DNA of 64,000 bases, taken from contig JAKSYS010000161.1 of NCBI GenBank assembly GCA_022925895.1, forward strand, positions 37,560 to 101,559, written 5' to 3'. The notes under the pieces are model-generated. The model was not told the DNA's origin and searched no databases. It saw nothing but the letters and a program-made list of their open reading frames with translations. How positions within the stretch are numbered: the stretch's first letter is position 1; every line of letters begins with the position of its first letter. This stretch comes from Fragilaria crotonensis (taxonomy: Eukaryota; Bacillariophyta; Fragilariophyceae; Fragilariales; Fragilariaceae). The translations under genes were made by a program, and so were the position numbers. This document shows, one piece after another, positions 35,546-45,829 of the stretch.

Positions 35546-35900
35546 TACATATATACATATGTTGTCTATGTGACATCGTGTTTACTACTACTGTAGTACT
35601 GTACTATGCTTAGTGTGCCACACATTCTACGTTCTACGTACATCGTACTACTACAGTGGATTGCAACATGAATCGTACTCGCAGCTTGCAGTACTACAAG
35701 TAGCGTATTAACCTCGGAGGGGCTCCGACGACTTCTGAGGCATACAATTCGGACTAAGTTGACGGCACCTCAGCTTTTTACTCGCCTCCTCTATTGTTAA
35801 TCAATCGTCAACTGTATATGTATAATTATCTCGGAGTTAAATGTAATGGTGGATTACTATAATATAGAATGTAGGATACGGCTTACAACATCTGACTGCG

Positions 35901-37636
35901 TTACCAAAACTGATCCTCCTGGTTGTCCTCGGCTTCATCATCCTGCTCGTCATCCGACTCTGCCGCGTCCCTTTCATTCACAACCGATGCAACTGTAGAC
36001 AAATTCCATAGCTCTCGGTTTTGATTGAGAAAAAGCAGGGCCTCTAGCGTCTTTGTATTCAACCTGCGCCTGTGAGGACTAAATACTCGTTTCGCCTGGG
36101 AGAAGAGTCTCTCAACCACACACGAAGTTGGAAGCAAAAACCTCGTGTTGACATACTTGCTGCCTTCAGTCTTGTCTTGCACACGTTGTCGCTTGAGCGC
36201 TCGCTCAGCAAACGACAGTTGAGCATCGTTATGTTCGCCAGCAGCGCTTCCCCCTCCTATGTTGTCAGCATCCTGTGACATCAAAGTAGGACGCAATAAT
36301 GGCTCCACGGCCCCTTTCTCAAGATCGGTAAGGGTGTCCTCCTTGTTCGATTGTATCTTCAAAATGGCCGTTTCCAATTGTTTGTCATGGATGATATCGC
36401 TATTTGCTCCCAGATATCCTTCAAAGTTGAAGTCCTTGTAGGCATCAATGATTGATCGAAACAAAACATCGGATTCCCTAATGGACATGTCGTTTCGCTG
36501 CAGTGCAATTGTCACAGATTTAAAATCAGCCAATGCTTGTTTGCGTTCGCGGATATTCTTGTTTTGTGCTGCCGATGGAACAAGGTCCATCAATTCATCA
36601 TTACTGTCAAGATTCAGATTTGGCAGGAGGCGTTCGAACCGCTGGAACATATCCGGTACACCTGTCCATCGTGTAACATTGCGCTTAACTGGGCACAGTG
36701 CAGTCATCATCCGCAACCGGCCCGACTGTTTTAGTGTCGCCAACTTTGACATGAGCTTTCCAACCAATTCCGATTCAGCTGCCAGGAAATTTCGCAAATA
36801 CTGCTCAACAGATAAATTGAACCTGTGACTTCGGCAGCCCAGAAGGGGGACACCAAGGCGGTTTGCTGTTGCCTTGTTGGTGGAGCAATTGTCACCGATT
36901 AAACAAAAAAGGCGATCTGCGGACAAGGAGTACCATCTCAGTGTTGCCTCAATGAAGTTTGCGTGGTTCTCCGCTGTAAAGTTTGTCTCGTCGTGGAGAG
37001 GTGCAAAGGCTAACAAATTCATTACAGGGTCGGCATCGTATTCCTTGGCAGGGTACACAATATACATACCAATGAAGTGTCTTGAGGCTTCGACCAGCCA
37101 TCAAATACGAGGGCAAAACAAGTAGCAAACATTGCCTTGGCAGATACCTTTTTTTCTACCGCCTTCACCACCTTGAAGAGGTATTTCTTGAGTGTCTTGA
37201 CAGAGATGGGGTCTAATTTTGAATTGCCCCTAGTGAGATCCTTTTCGCAAAATGCCAATTCGTGCTCATCCATGATAATCCACTCAAGCCACTTGAATAC
37301 ATTAGTGGATGCCGTATCGAACATGTAGTCCAACGTAGTCTGCCCAGACACTGATGAGGAGGGTGTACCATATCCAGTAACAAAACTTGACATTTCTGAT
37401 TGGCTTTCTTCTTGCTGATACACGCTAAACACCTCCGTGTAGTTCGGGTGCTTCTGTCGGATGTGCGACATGAGATTTGTATAGCCAACCTTGATGTCTT
37501 GTTTTCGAATTGTTCCACAGCTACACTTCCACATATTTAGTTCTTTGCCAACAATTGGATCCTTACCGAAGAAAAGCTGACACGCCTTCTTGTTATCAGG
37601 CGGGACTGTTGGACGACGGGCTTGTGAACTTGACAT
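35901..37636 (-). CDS. hAT transposase with BED zinc finger, one frameshift
   Basis: Two overlapping minus-strand frames form one gene of about 580 codons, with a probable ATG at 37636 (another at 37666). The N-terminal part has a BED finger (WKCSCGTIRKQDIKVGYTNL followed by MSHIRQKH). VFDGWS carries the first catalytic Asp, LIGDNCSTN the second, and GCRSHRFNL the family C-x-x-H. SCVVERLFSQAKRVFSPHRR holds the catalytic Glu and the start of the hAT dimerisation region. The frame changes once at about 37078-37084, just after VFDGWSKPQD. Adding one base there restores the expected T-H-F-I-G segment. No plausible intron covers it. The product cuts and pastes the element by acting on the flanking TIRs and arrays. 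Confidence 0.9.
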
Positions 37637-37791
37637 GATTGAATGGATATGATGATACGATATCATTGTGCACCACAACTGCAGAATTCACGTGGCTTGC
37701 TACCAATATACTAGTAGGGTCTAGTACTCGAGACTCGAGACTTGAGTAGTGTACAATATATTGTACAATATATTTGTATTGTTCGACTCAC

Positions 37792-37975
37792 CAATACAAT
37801 ATATTGATATTGTCAACCGTATCAATACAATATATTGATATTGTCAGGCTTAACAATACAATATATTGGTATTGTTGAATTCAACAATACAATATATTGT
37901 TATTGTCGTACTAACCAATACAATATATTGGTAACAATATATTGCAATATATTGTAATACAATATATTGTTGCGC
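37792..37975. repeat. right subterminal array of the hAT element, 31-bp period
   Basis: Units begin at 37792, 37823, 37854, 37885 and 37916, again exactly 31 bp apart, with the same CAATACAATATATTG core in the same orientation as the left array. The last unit runs into the right TIR. Confidence 0.9.
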
Positions 37976-38073
37976 ATCCCTGATCTGTGTAACCCACTAA
38001 CAGAATAAGAAGGAATTCTGGATGTCCCTGGTACTATGTACTACAAGTACTGGATTATCAGATAGTAGTATCG

Positions 38074-38674
38074 GATATCAGCAGGGGGTGTCCTATTTAA
38101 GGCGACCGGGCCGGCGCGCCTAGCAGCGCCTTAATTAGTTAATATAGGCGCTTTTTTAGACCTTCAAAAAGGCGGTGTAAGGCGGTGGGGTTAGGGGTTA
38201 GGGGTTAGGGTTTTGGGTGGTTTAGAGTTAAGGCTACAAATGTTGAGAGCACCTGCAAAGCTCATTTTAGTTCCGTCCATCAAGAAAATGGCACTGGTGA
38301 CAGACATCCCACCTCCCCATGAACATTCATAAGTTATTTTTAGTGTATCAGCTCTTTTCTCACTGCAATAGATCAGTTTGATGTCCAATTACAGCAATAC
38401 CCTACTGGCTACTTGTACTACTGTAGTACTGTATACTGTACATTTGGTTACTGTATCCATGTCTACCGTATGTTGTTAGTTACCTACTGGAGTACTATCA
38501 TACTATGCTTAGGAGAATTCTCCGTACAAACATGTACGTATAATTCTACGTGATAGTATGTTGTAGGGTAGAATCTACGTGTGCTTATTTAAGGCGCTAT
38601 TTTGAGGCTTCAAAAAGGCGAATAGCCCCAAAATTAAGGCGCCCGCCTTAAATAGGACACCCCCTGGATATCAG
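38074..38674. mobile_element. non-autonomous hAT element (MITE), 585 bp
   Basis: The element is 38082-38666. The first 23 bp (CAGGGGGTGTCCTATTTAAG plus GCG) are exactly inverted at the right end, 38644-38666. The octamer GATATCAG is duplicated at 38074-38081 and 38667-38674. Both ends contain several AAGGCG/CGCCTT motifs, probable transposase-binding sites. There is no coding capacity. The interior includes a TTAGGGG run at about 38188-38212. The TIR differs from that of the neighbouring hAT, so a different transposase must mobilise it. It ends about 155 bp upstream of the MFS start codon. Confidence 0.93.
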
Positions 38675-38821
38675 ATATCAGAGATATCATATCAGATATG
38701 AGATATGAGCAGAGGCATCGAGACACTCTGGCTCCGTGTATCCCGGGACCCGGGACCCCTCACACATTCACACTTGTAGTACTCCGAGCATTTCGCTTTT
38801 CAATCCGTTGAATTTTGATCG

Positions 38822-41521
38822 ATGATGGCGACATCGCTTCCAGGTGACTCGTCCACCCCAACAGGGGTGGAGCCAGCAGCGAACAATCCTCGTCAGAGGT
38901 GCTGCACCTGGTACCGCTTCGAGGGAGAAGCGTCTGCGAAAGGTTATTGTATGGTAAGTTCCCCCGCCACCCACGAAGTAAACCCCTGTATCGCGAAAAT
39001 AGAAACATGATGGTAAGTACTCATCTGTTCCAAAATGAATGCACGGACAAAAAAAGTCACGCCGTAGGATGAAAGTGTCCACTTGTGACTTGTACGTACA
39101 TGTTCGTACGATTTCTACGATTGGTTGGGCTTGCGACCGATATTTAGACAATAAGGCGCAAAACAAAAAAAAACTAAAGGCGCAAAACAGTTCATATATT
39201 CTTCGTGTGCAATAGATTTTGAACAAGATTGCCTTTCTGTTGAGGGATATATGATGCATTGGTCTCTGAAGGATGTATTAAGGCTGTTGAATCGGTTTTT
39301 TAAAATACATCCACGTTTCCTGTTATGTTCAATTTTTTAAAAAGCCCGATCATTCCATGAATATACGCTTCCAAATGATGTATTATAGGACACTTTTTAT
39401 ATGACAAAGAATGAATGCATACCGTTCGTAGGGGTAAATCCGACTTCATGTTTATATTGATACTTGAATGTCGAACATAATTCAAATTAAAATTCTTCGT
39501 GATATATGTATCTGTACCTGTATGTACACATATGTACGAATTCGAATTCTGCTTTTGGCAGTTTTGCGTTCACACATGAAACGTGTTTGCAGAAACAGAC
39601 ACGACCTCGAGCAAAGTTTCCTGTTGTTGTTACATCTTTGAGCTCAATTTAAGAAACATCAAGACGCCTTCTTGGTTTATTCTGAGGGCATGATCTTCTT
39701 CGTTTGTCTTCGTAGAACGTGCTTTGGTATGGGTTCTGGAGCAACCGGGCCAAAATTGGTCTGTTATAGCAAAAAAACCTACGATGCGCAGTTTTTCAAA
39801 ACTTTGAGGTTGAAAATGAACATTCAAATTCAATCTTTTACATTAGGATATATATCCTTTTGAATGAATTATCTCGAGGAATCTGAATGCCATGACGTTT
39901 CGGTGAAATGCCAGTTTTTGCTGTAGGAACTTTTTTTTCGAGCATTCATTTTGGAACAGATGAGTATACATCGATTGAAACAGGAACCTTTCTATTCTTG
40001 GCATGCACCAGAAATTTCACATATGTCTGACACCTTTTCTTTTAGCTGGGGATTGGTCGAGGAGCTTTGGTCATGTCTAACATTTTTCTGTCAACATTGT
40101 TGATTTTCTTGGCGTCCGAAGCTGCAGGCTGTTTGGACAAGAATGGTAAGGTTGCGGACAGCTGTGAGACAAGTGTATATGGAATGCGACCGGCTTCCCT
40201 CGTTGCAAACATTGCGATCCTTTCGGGGGTACTATCTGCTCTCCTAATGCCTATCGCCGGAGCCATGGTAGACTACACCGCCTACCGTCGAACACTCGGA
40301 TGCGTGTCTGCTTTTTTGATGATCTTGATTCAAGCAATCCAAATCGGAACAGTCTTGCAGACATGGTTCCCCAGGTCGGTCTTGCAAGGTATTGCGGGAT
40401 TCCTTTACCAAGTACAAGTGCTTGCGACTTATGCCTACCTTCCTGATATTGCACGTTCAGTTGGGGAATCATCCATGACCCGCTGTGAGTATCCGATTCC
40501 ATGATGCTCTGTACTTCAGCCTACAGGCGCTAACAAATCATTCAACTACATTCACAGTTCTGGCAACGTTCACTATGGTGCAATTCTCATCTCAAGGGTG
40601 CTAGTACCTCATTGTTGTAGTTGTCATTAGCATTCTGCTTGGCTTCAATGACGTGCAAACTGGCATCGACACCATATGGAGTGGCTTGGCCTTTTTTCTT
40701 GGCTGGAGGATCTTACAACCTGTTCCTTCCGCGCACGCGCTACCAGATGGAAAGACTCTTTTTAGTCAAGCATTCGTGCAAGTCTGGCAAACATGCAAGA
40801 AAATCAACAATGTATACGGACAGTCACTCCGCTGGTTCCTGTTGGCAGTTGTGTTTGCCGAGGCAGCTGCGAATGCATTTACAGTGGTGTCAGCTGTCTT
40901 TCTGGCTGATCAACTGCGGATGACAGGTACTGAAATCGGCGTATTTTTGTGGTGACACTTGTCGGTACCATCCCTGGAAGTGCACTTGGTTCAATGGTAA
41001 CGATCCGCACCACCCCCCCATTTTCGTGGAGTTTGAGTATGGCATTCATCATTGTAGTTGCCACTTTTGGTGCACTCATCTTGAAGGAAGGACTGGAGAT
41101 GATCGCTTACGTTTGGGGTTTCGTCGTGGGAAATGGTTTACATCAAGGATGGTTTTATCCCACCCAGAATCTCTGTTTCTCAATGTTGTTGCCGAGAGGA
41201 CAGGAAGCTGAGCTTTCAGGCTTTTATGTGTATTGCACTCAGATCTTGGGATGGTTGCCTCCCCTCATTTTCTCGGTCATGGTGGAATCAAACATTGACC
41301 AGAAGTTTGGTATTCTGGCTGTTCAATCGTTTTTCGGTGTCGCTATCGTGCTCCTTTCGATGATCTGATGGCAGGGCGCATTGGAGCAAATCCATGGGCC
41401 TGAATTCGGCACATCCGCTGAAAAACGCAACTCGGTAAAGGTGGAGGATCCGCTCGTGGACGCCTCGGATATCCCATCACTTAATGGAAGTGAAGAAGTT
41501 GATGACGGACCGGTTCCTTGA
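38822..41521 (+). pseudogene. Atg22/UMF1-like MFS transporter gene with two stops and one frameshift
   Basis: Exon 1 is 38822-38953 (44 codons, ends KGYCM, donor GTAAGT). Intron 1 is 38954-40045. Exon 2 is 40046-40484 (GRGALVMSNIFLSTLLIFLA, then SGVLSALLMPIAGAMVDYTA). Intron 2 is 40485-40557 (GTGAGT...CACAG). Exon 3 runs from 40558 (TRFLATFTMVQFSSQG across the junction). Hydrophobic helices and the D-Y-T-A-Y-R-R loop fit the Atg22/UMF1 branch of the major facilitator superfamily, which effluxes small molecules, often from vacuoles. Lesions are an in-frame TAG at 40602-40604, a one-base loss in the T-run at 40944-40948, and a TGA at 41366-41368 after which the frame stays open to 41521. Sequence on both sides of every lesion is still well preserved, so inactivation is recent or partly a sequencing error. 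Confidence 0.75.
39018..39966. mobile_element. Stowaway-like Tc1/mariner non-autonomous element in an MFS intron
   Basis: The element is about 39020-39964 (945 bp), flanked by TA at 39018-39019 and 39965-39966. The termini are inverted: the left starts CTCATCTGTTCCAAAATGAA, and the right end is its reverse complement over about 23 bp followed by A-rich sequence on both sides. The TA duplication and the CTC...GTTCCAAAAT end resemble Stowaway MITEs. No transposase frame was recognised inside. Removing it leaves a host intron of about 145 bp, close to the others in the window. Confidence 0.85.
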
Positions 41522-42209
41522 CAAATCGAGCAGGCGAGAAGTCTCCTTTTCTCCATTATGAGGCAGGGTGACCGTGACACGAACCGGAGTTCTCCGATCT
41601 TAAAATCGACCTTGGCTTAACTATTGCCGCACCTGTCGCTGTGTTCCTTGATTTAGTGAGTAGAATATATCGTTACATTCAGGGGCTACTAGCTAGACAA
41701 CCGGTAGACTCTATGCAAGCGGATACGATACTCGGTACCAGGTATGATACATGGTAGTGTACATGTACTCTGCATCTCGCTATCTCCCTTCACGATACTG
41801 TCGTACTGGAGTACTGTATGATTCACTGTTCTTATTATCCATCATCAGCACAGTCAGGACATCCTGAACAAGGTGCGACAGGAGACAGAATAATATGAAG
41901 CTGCTGCTTGCGAACAGCAAACTGCAACACAGGACACTGTAAATGCGTGTGCTGCCTTGTATATTTATGTACGTTTCATACCGTGTTCAGTTGTAGGTTA
42001 TATACGGAGAACTTGTGCTGCAACTACAAACAACCTACAACTGCCAGCCATAGAATATAATCGTAATCCAGTGGACTAAAATTATCATCACTCGAAGCAT
42101 TTGTTCGCCTTCAGTTTTGCGTCCTGCTCCGTACACTAGCTGAAGCTGGCAGGGATCGAGAGATACAACCCATCCCCACTATATTGTGAGCGTTTCTGAT
42201 TGCTATCCA
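41522..42209. other. spacer upstream of flavodoxin
   Basis: No gene. Contains GTACCAGGTA and GTACTGTA motifs at 41735-41825. The flavodoxin promoter must lie here or closer in, but no TATA-like element could be assigned. Confidence 0.4.
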
Positions 42210-43206
42210 ATGAGAGTTCTCTTCGTTTTCCTCCCAGTTGTTCTTGGGTTCACCGTTCGACCTGTTACCGTATCGCATTCCTCTTTCAAGACGCAACTCG
42301 ACGCTGTCGGAATCTTCTTTGGAACGTCCACTGGCAACACCGAGTCAGTTGCAGAATTGATTTCTGCCGAGTTCGGAGACGATGCTTCTGAGCCAATAGA
42401 TATTGATTCTGTTCAGGGAAAGCTCGCAGACGAGTTTGCCAAGTACGACGCTCTGATTGTCGGTACGCCCACTTGGAACACCGGTAAGTCAGTAAGTGAA
42501 TGCGACGTGTGTGAAACAAAAGCAACGTTAGCATTGTCCCGTTGTGACATTTGATATTTACAGCAACACATCGCTAACAACTCGGACCAACCGCGCAATC
42601 CATCCACTCGCAGGAGCTGACACGGAACGATCGGGCACTGGATGGGATGAGGTGTACTACGGTGAGATGCAAGACCTAAAGCTGCAGGGAAAGAATGTCG
42701 CTGTGTTCGGACTTGGAGATTCCGTGTCCTATGCCGAAAACTATGCCGACGGGACCGGGGAGCTGCACGACGTCTTTCAAGCTCTCGGCTGCAACATGCT
42801 TGGTTACGTGTCTCAAGAGGGATACGAGCACGAAGCGTCAAAGGCGATTCGAGGTGACCTGTTTTGCGGATTGCCACTCGACAATGTTAACTTTGAAGAG
42901 TTGACTGCAGAACGTGTTTCCAAGTGGGTTGCCCAACTCAAGGACGAAGGTATTCTGGATTTGGAGGGATCTGGAAGCCGCGACGACGAGTCTGTTGAAA
43001 CCCCGGATCCGGTCATGGCAGACTTGGATGCAGCACTTCGAATGGATCTGGAAGAATCGTCTTCATTGTTGACTGAAAGTATCAGTAAAGTTGGAGCTGG
43101 AGGATTCACTCCGCATTACAATGCCAAAACGGGTCGAACCATGTGGACAAGTGCTGATGGAAGAACCTGTTATTACACTGAAGCATCGGCCAAAGTTTCG
43201 CCATGA
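42210..43206 (+). CDS. plastid-targeted long-chain flavodoxin with C-terminal extension
   Basis: Exon 1 is 42210-42483, the intron is 42484-42613 (GTAAGT...CTCGCAG) and exon 2 is 42614-43206, giving 288 residues. MRVLFVFLPVVLGF is a signal peptide, and Phe14 after the likely cleavage site fits the diatom plastid-import motif. FGTSTGNTES (37-46) is the FMN phosphate loop. Trp89 in PTWNTGADTERSGTGW and Tyr131 in FGLGDSVSYAENYADG stack on the flavin. The segment after it is the long-chain insert. Flavodoxin replaces ferredoxin as electron carrier from photosystem I under iron shortage. Typical flavodoxins end near TAERVSKWVAQLKDEG. This one continues about 80 residues, with an acidic linker and GGFTPHYNAKTGRTMWTSAD followed by GRTCYYT. 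Confidence 0.92.
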
Positions 43207-45286
43207 TTGAAGTTCTATTGGTAATCTAATATCTGTCGACTCTTACATGTAGATGCGTCCTTTCCTTTTCGACACATTGACTCGTGTGTACTCACTACAA
43301 TACAGTTTGTCAATCAAGCTTTTCAACGACGGTCACAATGTTCCACCGGTAGTACCGTGAGCCTTGCTGGGTTTGCGATCCGTTCAGCGGGTATTGAGAA
43401 GTACACACAATGGCAACTCCCAAGTACGGTGCTGGAGGCACGATGTGACCTAGGCATGGCTTCAGAAGCGAATTTATTCCATTATGGCTATTGTACTCGA
43501 ATTGTCAGAATTCACCGTTGCAATGGAGCACATTGATCAGAAACACTTCTCATTCAGCCCAGACACAAACCATCGATGACCACTGGAAGAATTGTTGAAG
43601 GCGATTTGGAAGTCGTATGCGTATTGAATGGAGTGAAGGCAGTTTCTGCGGGATAACGATAAGAATAGATGAATTCTAGTGGAAGAACGCAGTCTTCTTT
43701 GTATGCGAGACATACCCTCGAATACAGTGGCAATCGATCAACATGCCAGAAATGAAAAACAAGCATGACGCTTTGCAATCTCAAATCTCAACTGACCAAG
43801 ACTCCAAGTTCGCGTTTGGGTGCGCAAGTGTCATGGGCATTACCGTAGCTGTCGTTCAGTCGATATCATTCCCTGCCTTGTTCGACACAGTCATCAAAGG
43901 TGGCGTGTCCCCGAATCGCGTAATGATGGCGTTGGCATGTGCAACACACAGCTGACTCCTTGCCAAAAGCGTGAAGTCCTGATACCGATCATACCTGTAA
44001 GATGAAAGGAGGAGCTGGGTGTCGGTGACGGAAAAGTCATCAAGAATTCGGAAAGAAACGTGAGATTCTTTTCAGGTGGAGTAGGTCTCCTCGAGAAAAC
44101 AAAAGGAACATCAGAGATGCAGAGTGAAACTGTTTGTTCAATATGCTTGACACGATTGCGCACTTGCAAAACTGGACGTGAGAACAATCTGTTCTTTAAT
44201 TGGCCTTTGACAAGCAAATCTTGGCGAGAAGAGGTCATGGATACATGATACGCGGAGTACATCTGTGGTACTCCGAGTTCTGCGGAGGTACCGTATCAAA
44301 CCTTTTTCTGTTTCCATTGCACCTATTGAGGCTTTCGCTGATGGCACAATTTCTCTCGAAATAAGAAGCGGCACTCCTTCGCGTAATCAGAGCTAAGTGT
44401 ATCATACCAGTGTTTTACGCACAATACCACATTCGACAAATGATTGGAAGCATGGTCGAACGGTCGAACACGAAACAACGCGCGACGGCTGGCATTTCCG
44501 AAATAATGGAATCCGACAAAAATAAGGTCGTAGGTCGTGGCACGTAGAATAGGATGGTAAATGATAAATGAGTATGTACCGAATAAAGTGTAGTATTCCA
44601 GTACTGGTACCTGGTACCACTAAACCACTAAACACGAGAAATGGTACTTGTACCTGGTATGACAGAACACAGAACACAAAAATCTATTTAGATTTATACT
44701 GAATGGAGTGTAGGCTACGCATATCTGGCACGTACTCCTACTCCTCCAACTCTAGACCTACTAGTAGCATACAGCATACCCATACCAGGTATGATGGTAC
44801 CAGGTACTGTAGTAATTGACAATTGACCCTATGCATACTCGAGCACCCTCCGATGTTCGATATATAAAAAATGTCGACCGGTAGGTTATCATAATTGTAC
44901 GCAATAGTTGTATGTTGTATGCATAGAGGCATAGCTGGTGTTATATACTCGGAGTACATACCTTGCATTCCAAGTTGTATCGTACGCTGCATATATTGCA
45001 TGTTCATGTGTCATCCATCGCTTCAGTATTCCTGGTGGTACCAGGGTACCAAGTACTCGGAGTACCAGATGCAAGAGGCAAGTACCGCGATTTTGTTACA
45101 ATGGAGATCAATCCGAACCCGAGGCGTCATTATCAGCCTTACCTCTGAAAAGCAATATCAAAAGCAAATATAATGCAAATGGATTAGTGTACTTTATTTG
45201 TAAAAATTCATATTAGAATGGATAGTCAAACGATGGCAGTCGTCCATTTATGTGAATGGGCGTTATGCAAACAACAGGAAGGAAAC
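43207..45286. other. gene-free, GTAC-motif-rich
   Basis: A 70-codon plus frame at 43743 (containing SVMGITVAVVQSISFPALFD) has no recognisable family. From 44570 to 45070 the sequence is dense in GGTACCAGGTA and CTCGGAGTAC motifs. No RNA gene was recognised. Confidence 0.4.
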
Positions 45287-45829
45287 CTATAGCTCAAGGT
45301 GGAATCCGTTCTCGTCTTCTCGAATTTTGCAGTCCCATGGCAGCCTTTGTCGCGACGATGATTCAGAATCACGTTCTTCAGGGAAAGGGATAAAGAACGT
45401 TCGTACGCGCTTGGATGGCGATTCCAGGCTTTCTTCGACGTCCTCGTCGTCCAAGTCAAACACTGGCGAGGCTCGTTTGAGCGTCCACATATCCTCAAGT
45501 TCCAGTGACGTAGAATTCGATCGGAAGATGGATCGAGGCAAACCTGTTGCGATTTGAGCTTGATGTGGTTGGACCTCTCTCGTGGGGGACGGTACCAACG
45601 GCGCTGACGCCGATCTTAGAAGTGGCTTCAGAGGCTGCGTGGAAGACTTGACATTCAGAGCGTTCGAGGAGCGGAGCACGAGAGTAATCGCAGTCATGAT
45701 GGCAGATGAGATTGATGAAGTAATTTGAAGGAACAAATTGTGAGAAACAGATAGGCTGAACGAATCCGAATCGTGCTCAGAAATATAATCACAAAGCCCT
45801 TCACCGCTTTCCAAGACCGACTGAATCAT
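45287..45829 (-). CDS. uncharacterised Ser-rich small protein
   Basis: A 180-codon frame from an ATG at 45829, or 136 codons from the ATG at 45697, which begins MTAITLVLRSSNALNVKSS. The C-terminal half looks most constrained: LEDMWTLKRASPVFDLDDED, SPSKRVRTFFIPFPEERDSE and RLPWDCKIREDENGFHLEL. Many Ser-Pro and Ser/Thr-rich stretches suggest a disordered, phosphorylatable protein. A coding-like segment with a GTAAGG donor lies upstream on the same strand at 46127-46249 (from MAKTTTIATMKRNLSSANRN), but I could not join it in frame. The function is unknown. Confidence 0.4.
   Translation of the reverse strand: MIQSVLESGEGLCDYISEHDSDSFSLSVSHNLFLQITSSISSAIMTAITLVLRSSNALNVKSSTQPLKPLLRSASAPLVPSPTREVQPHQAQIATGLPRSIFRSNSTSLELEDMWTLKRASPVFDLDDEDVEESLESPSKRVRTFFIPFPEERDSESSSRQRLPWDCKIREDENGFHLEL

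Larger units (their letters stand above)
35281..37990. mobile_element. hAT transposon, complete with TIRs and 8-bp target duplication
   Basis: The element spans 35289-37982 (2694 bp). Both ends start with the same 12-bp inverted repeat CAGGGATGCGCA. The flanking octamer ATCTGTGT is identical at 35281-35288 and 37983-37990, the 8-bp duplication typical of hAT elements. Inside are two arrays of subterminal repeats and one transposase gene on the minus strand. The intact duplication and termini indicate a young insertion. Confidence 0.95.

Noticed and set aside
35231-35576. Open frames of about 85-100 codons rich in Ile, Tyr and Asn
   Set aside because: They are translations of the 31-bp AT-rich repeat in both directions, so not genes.
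38188-38215. Chromosome end or internal telomere marked by TTAGGGG repeats
   Set aside because: Only three or four units, inside a MITE with intact termini and target duplication, with genes on both sides.
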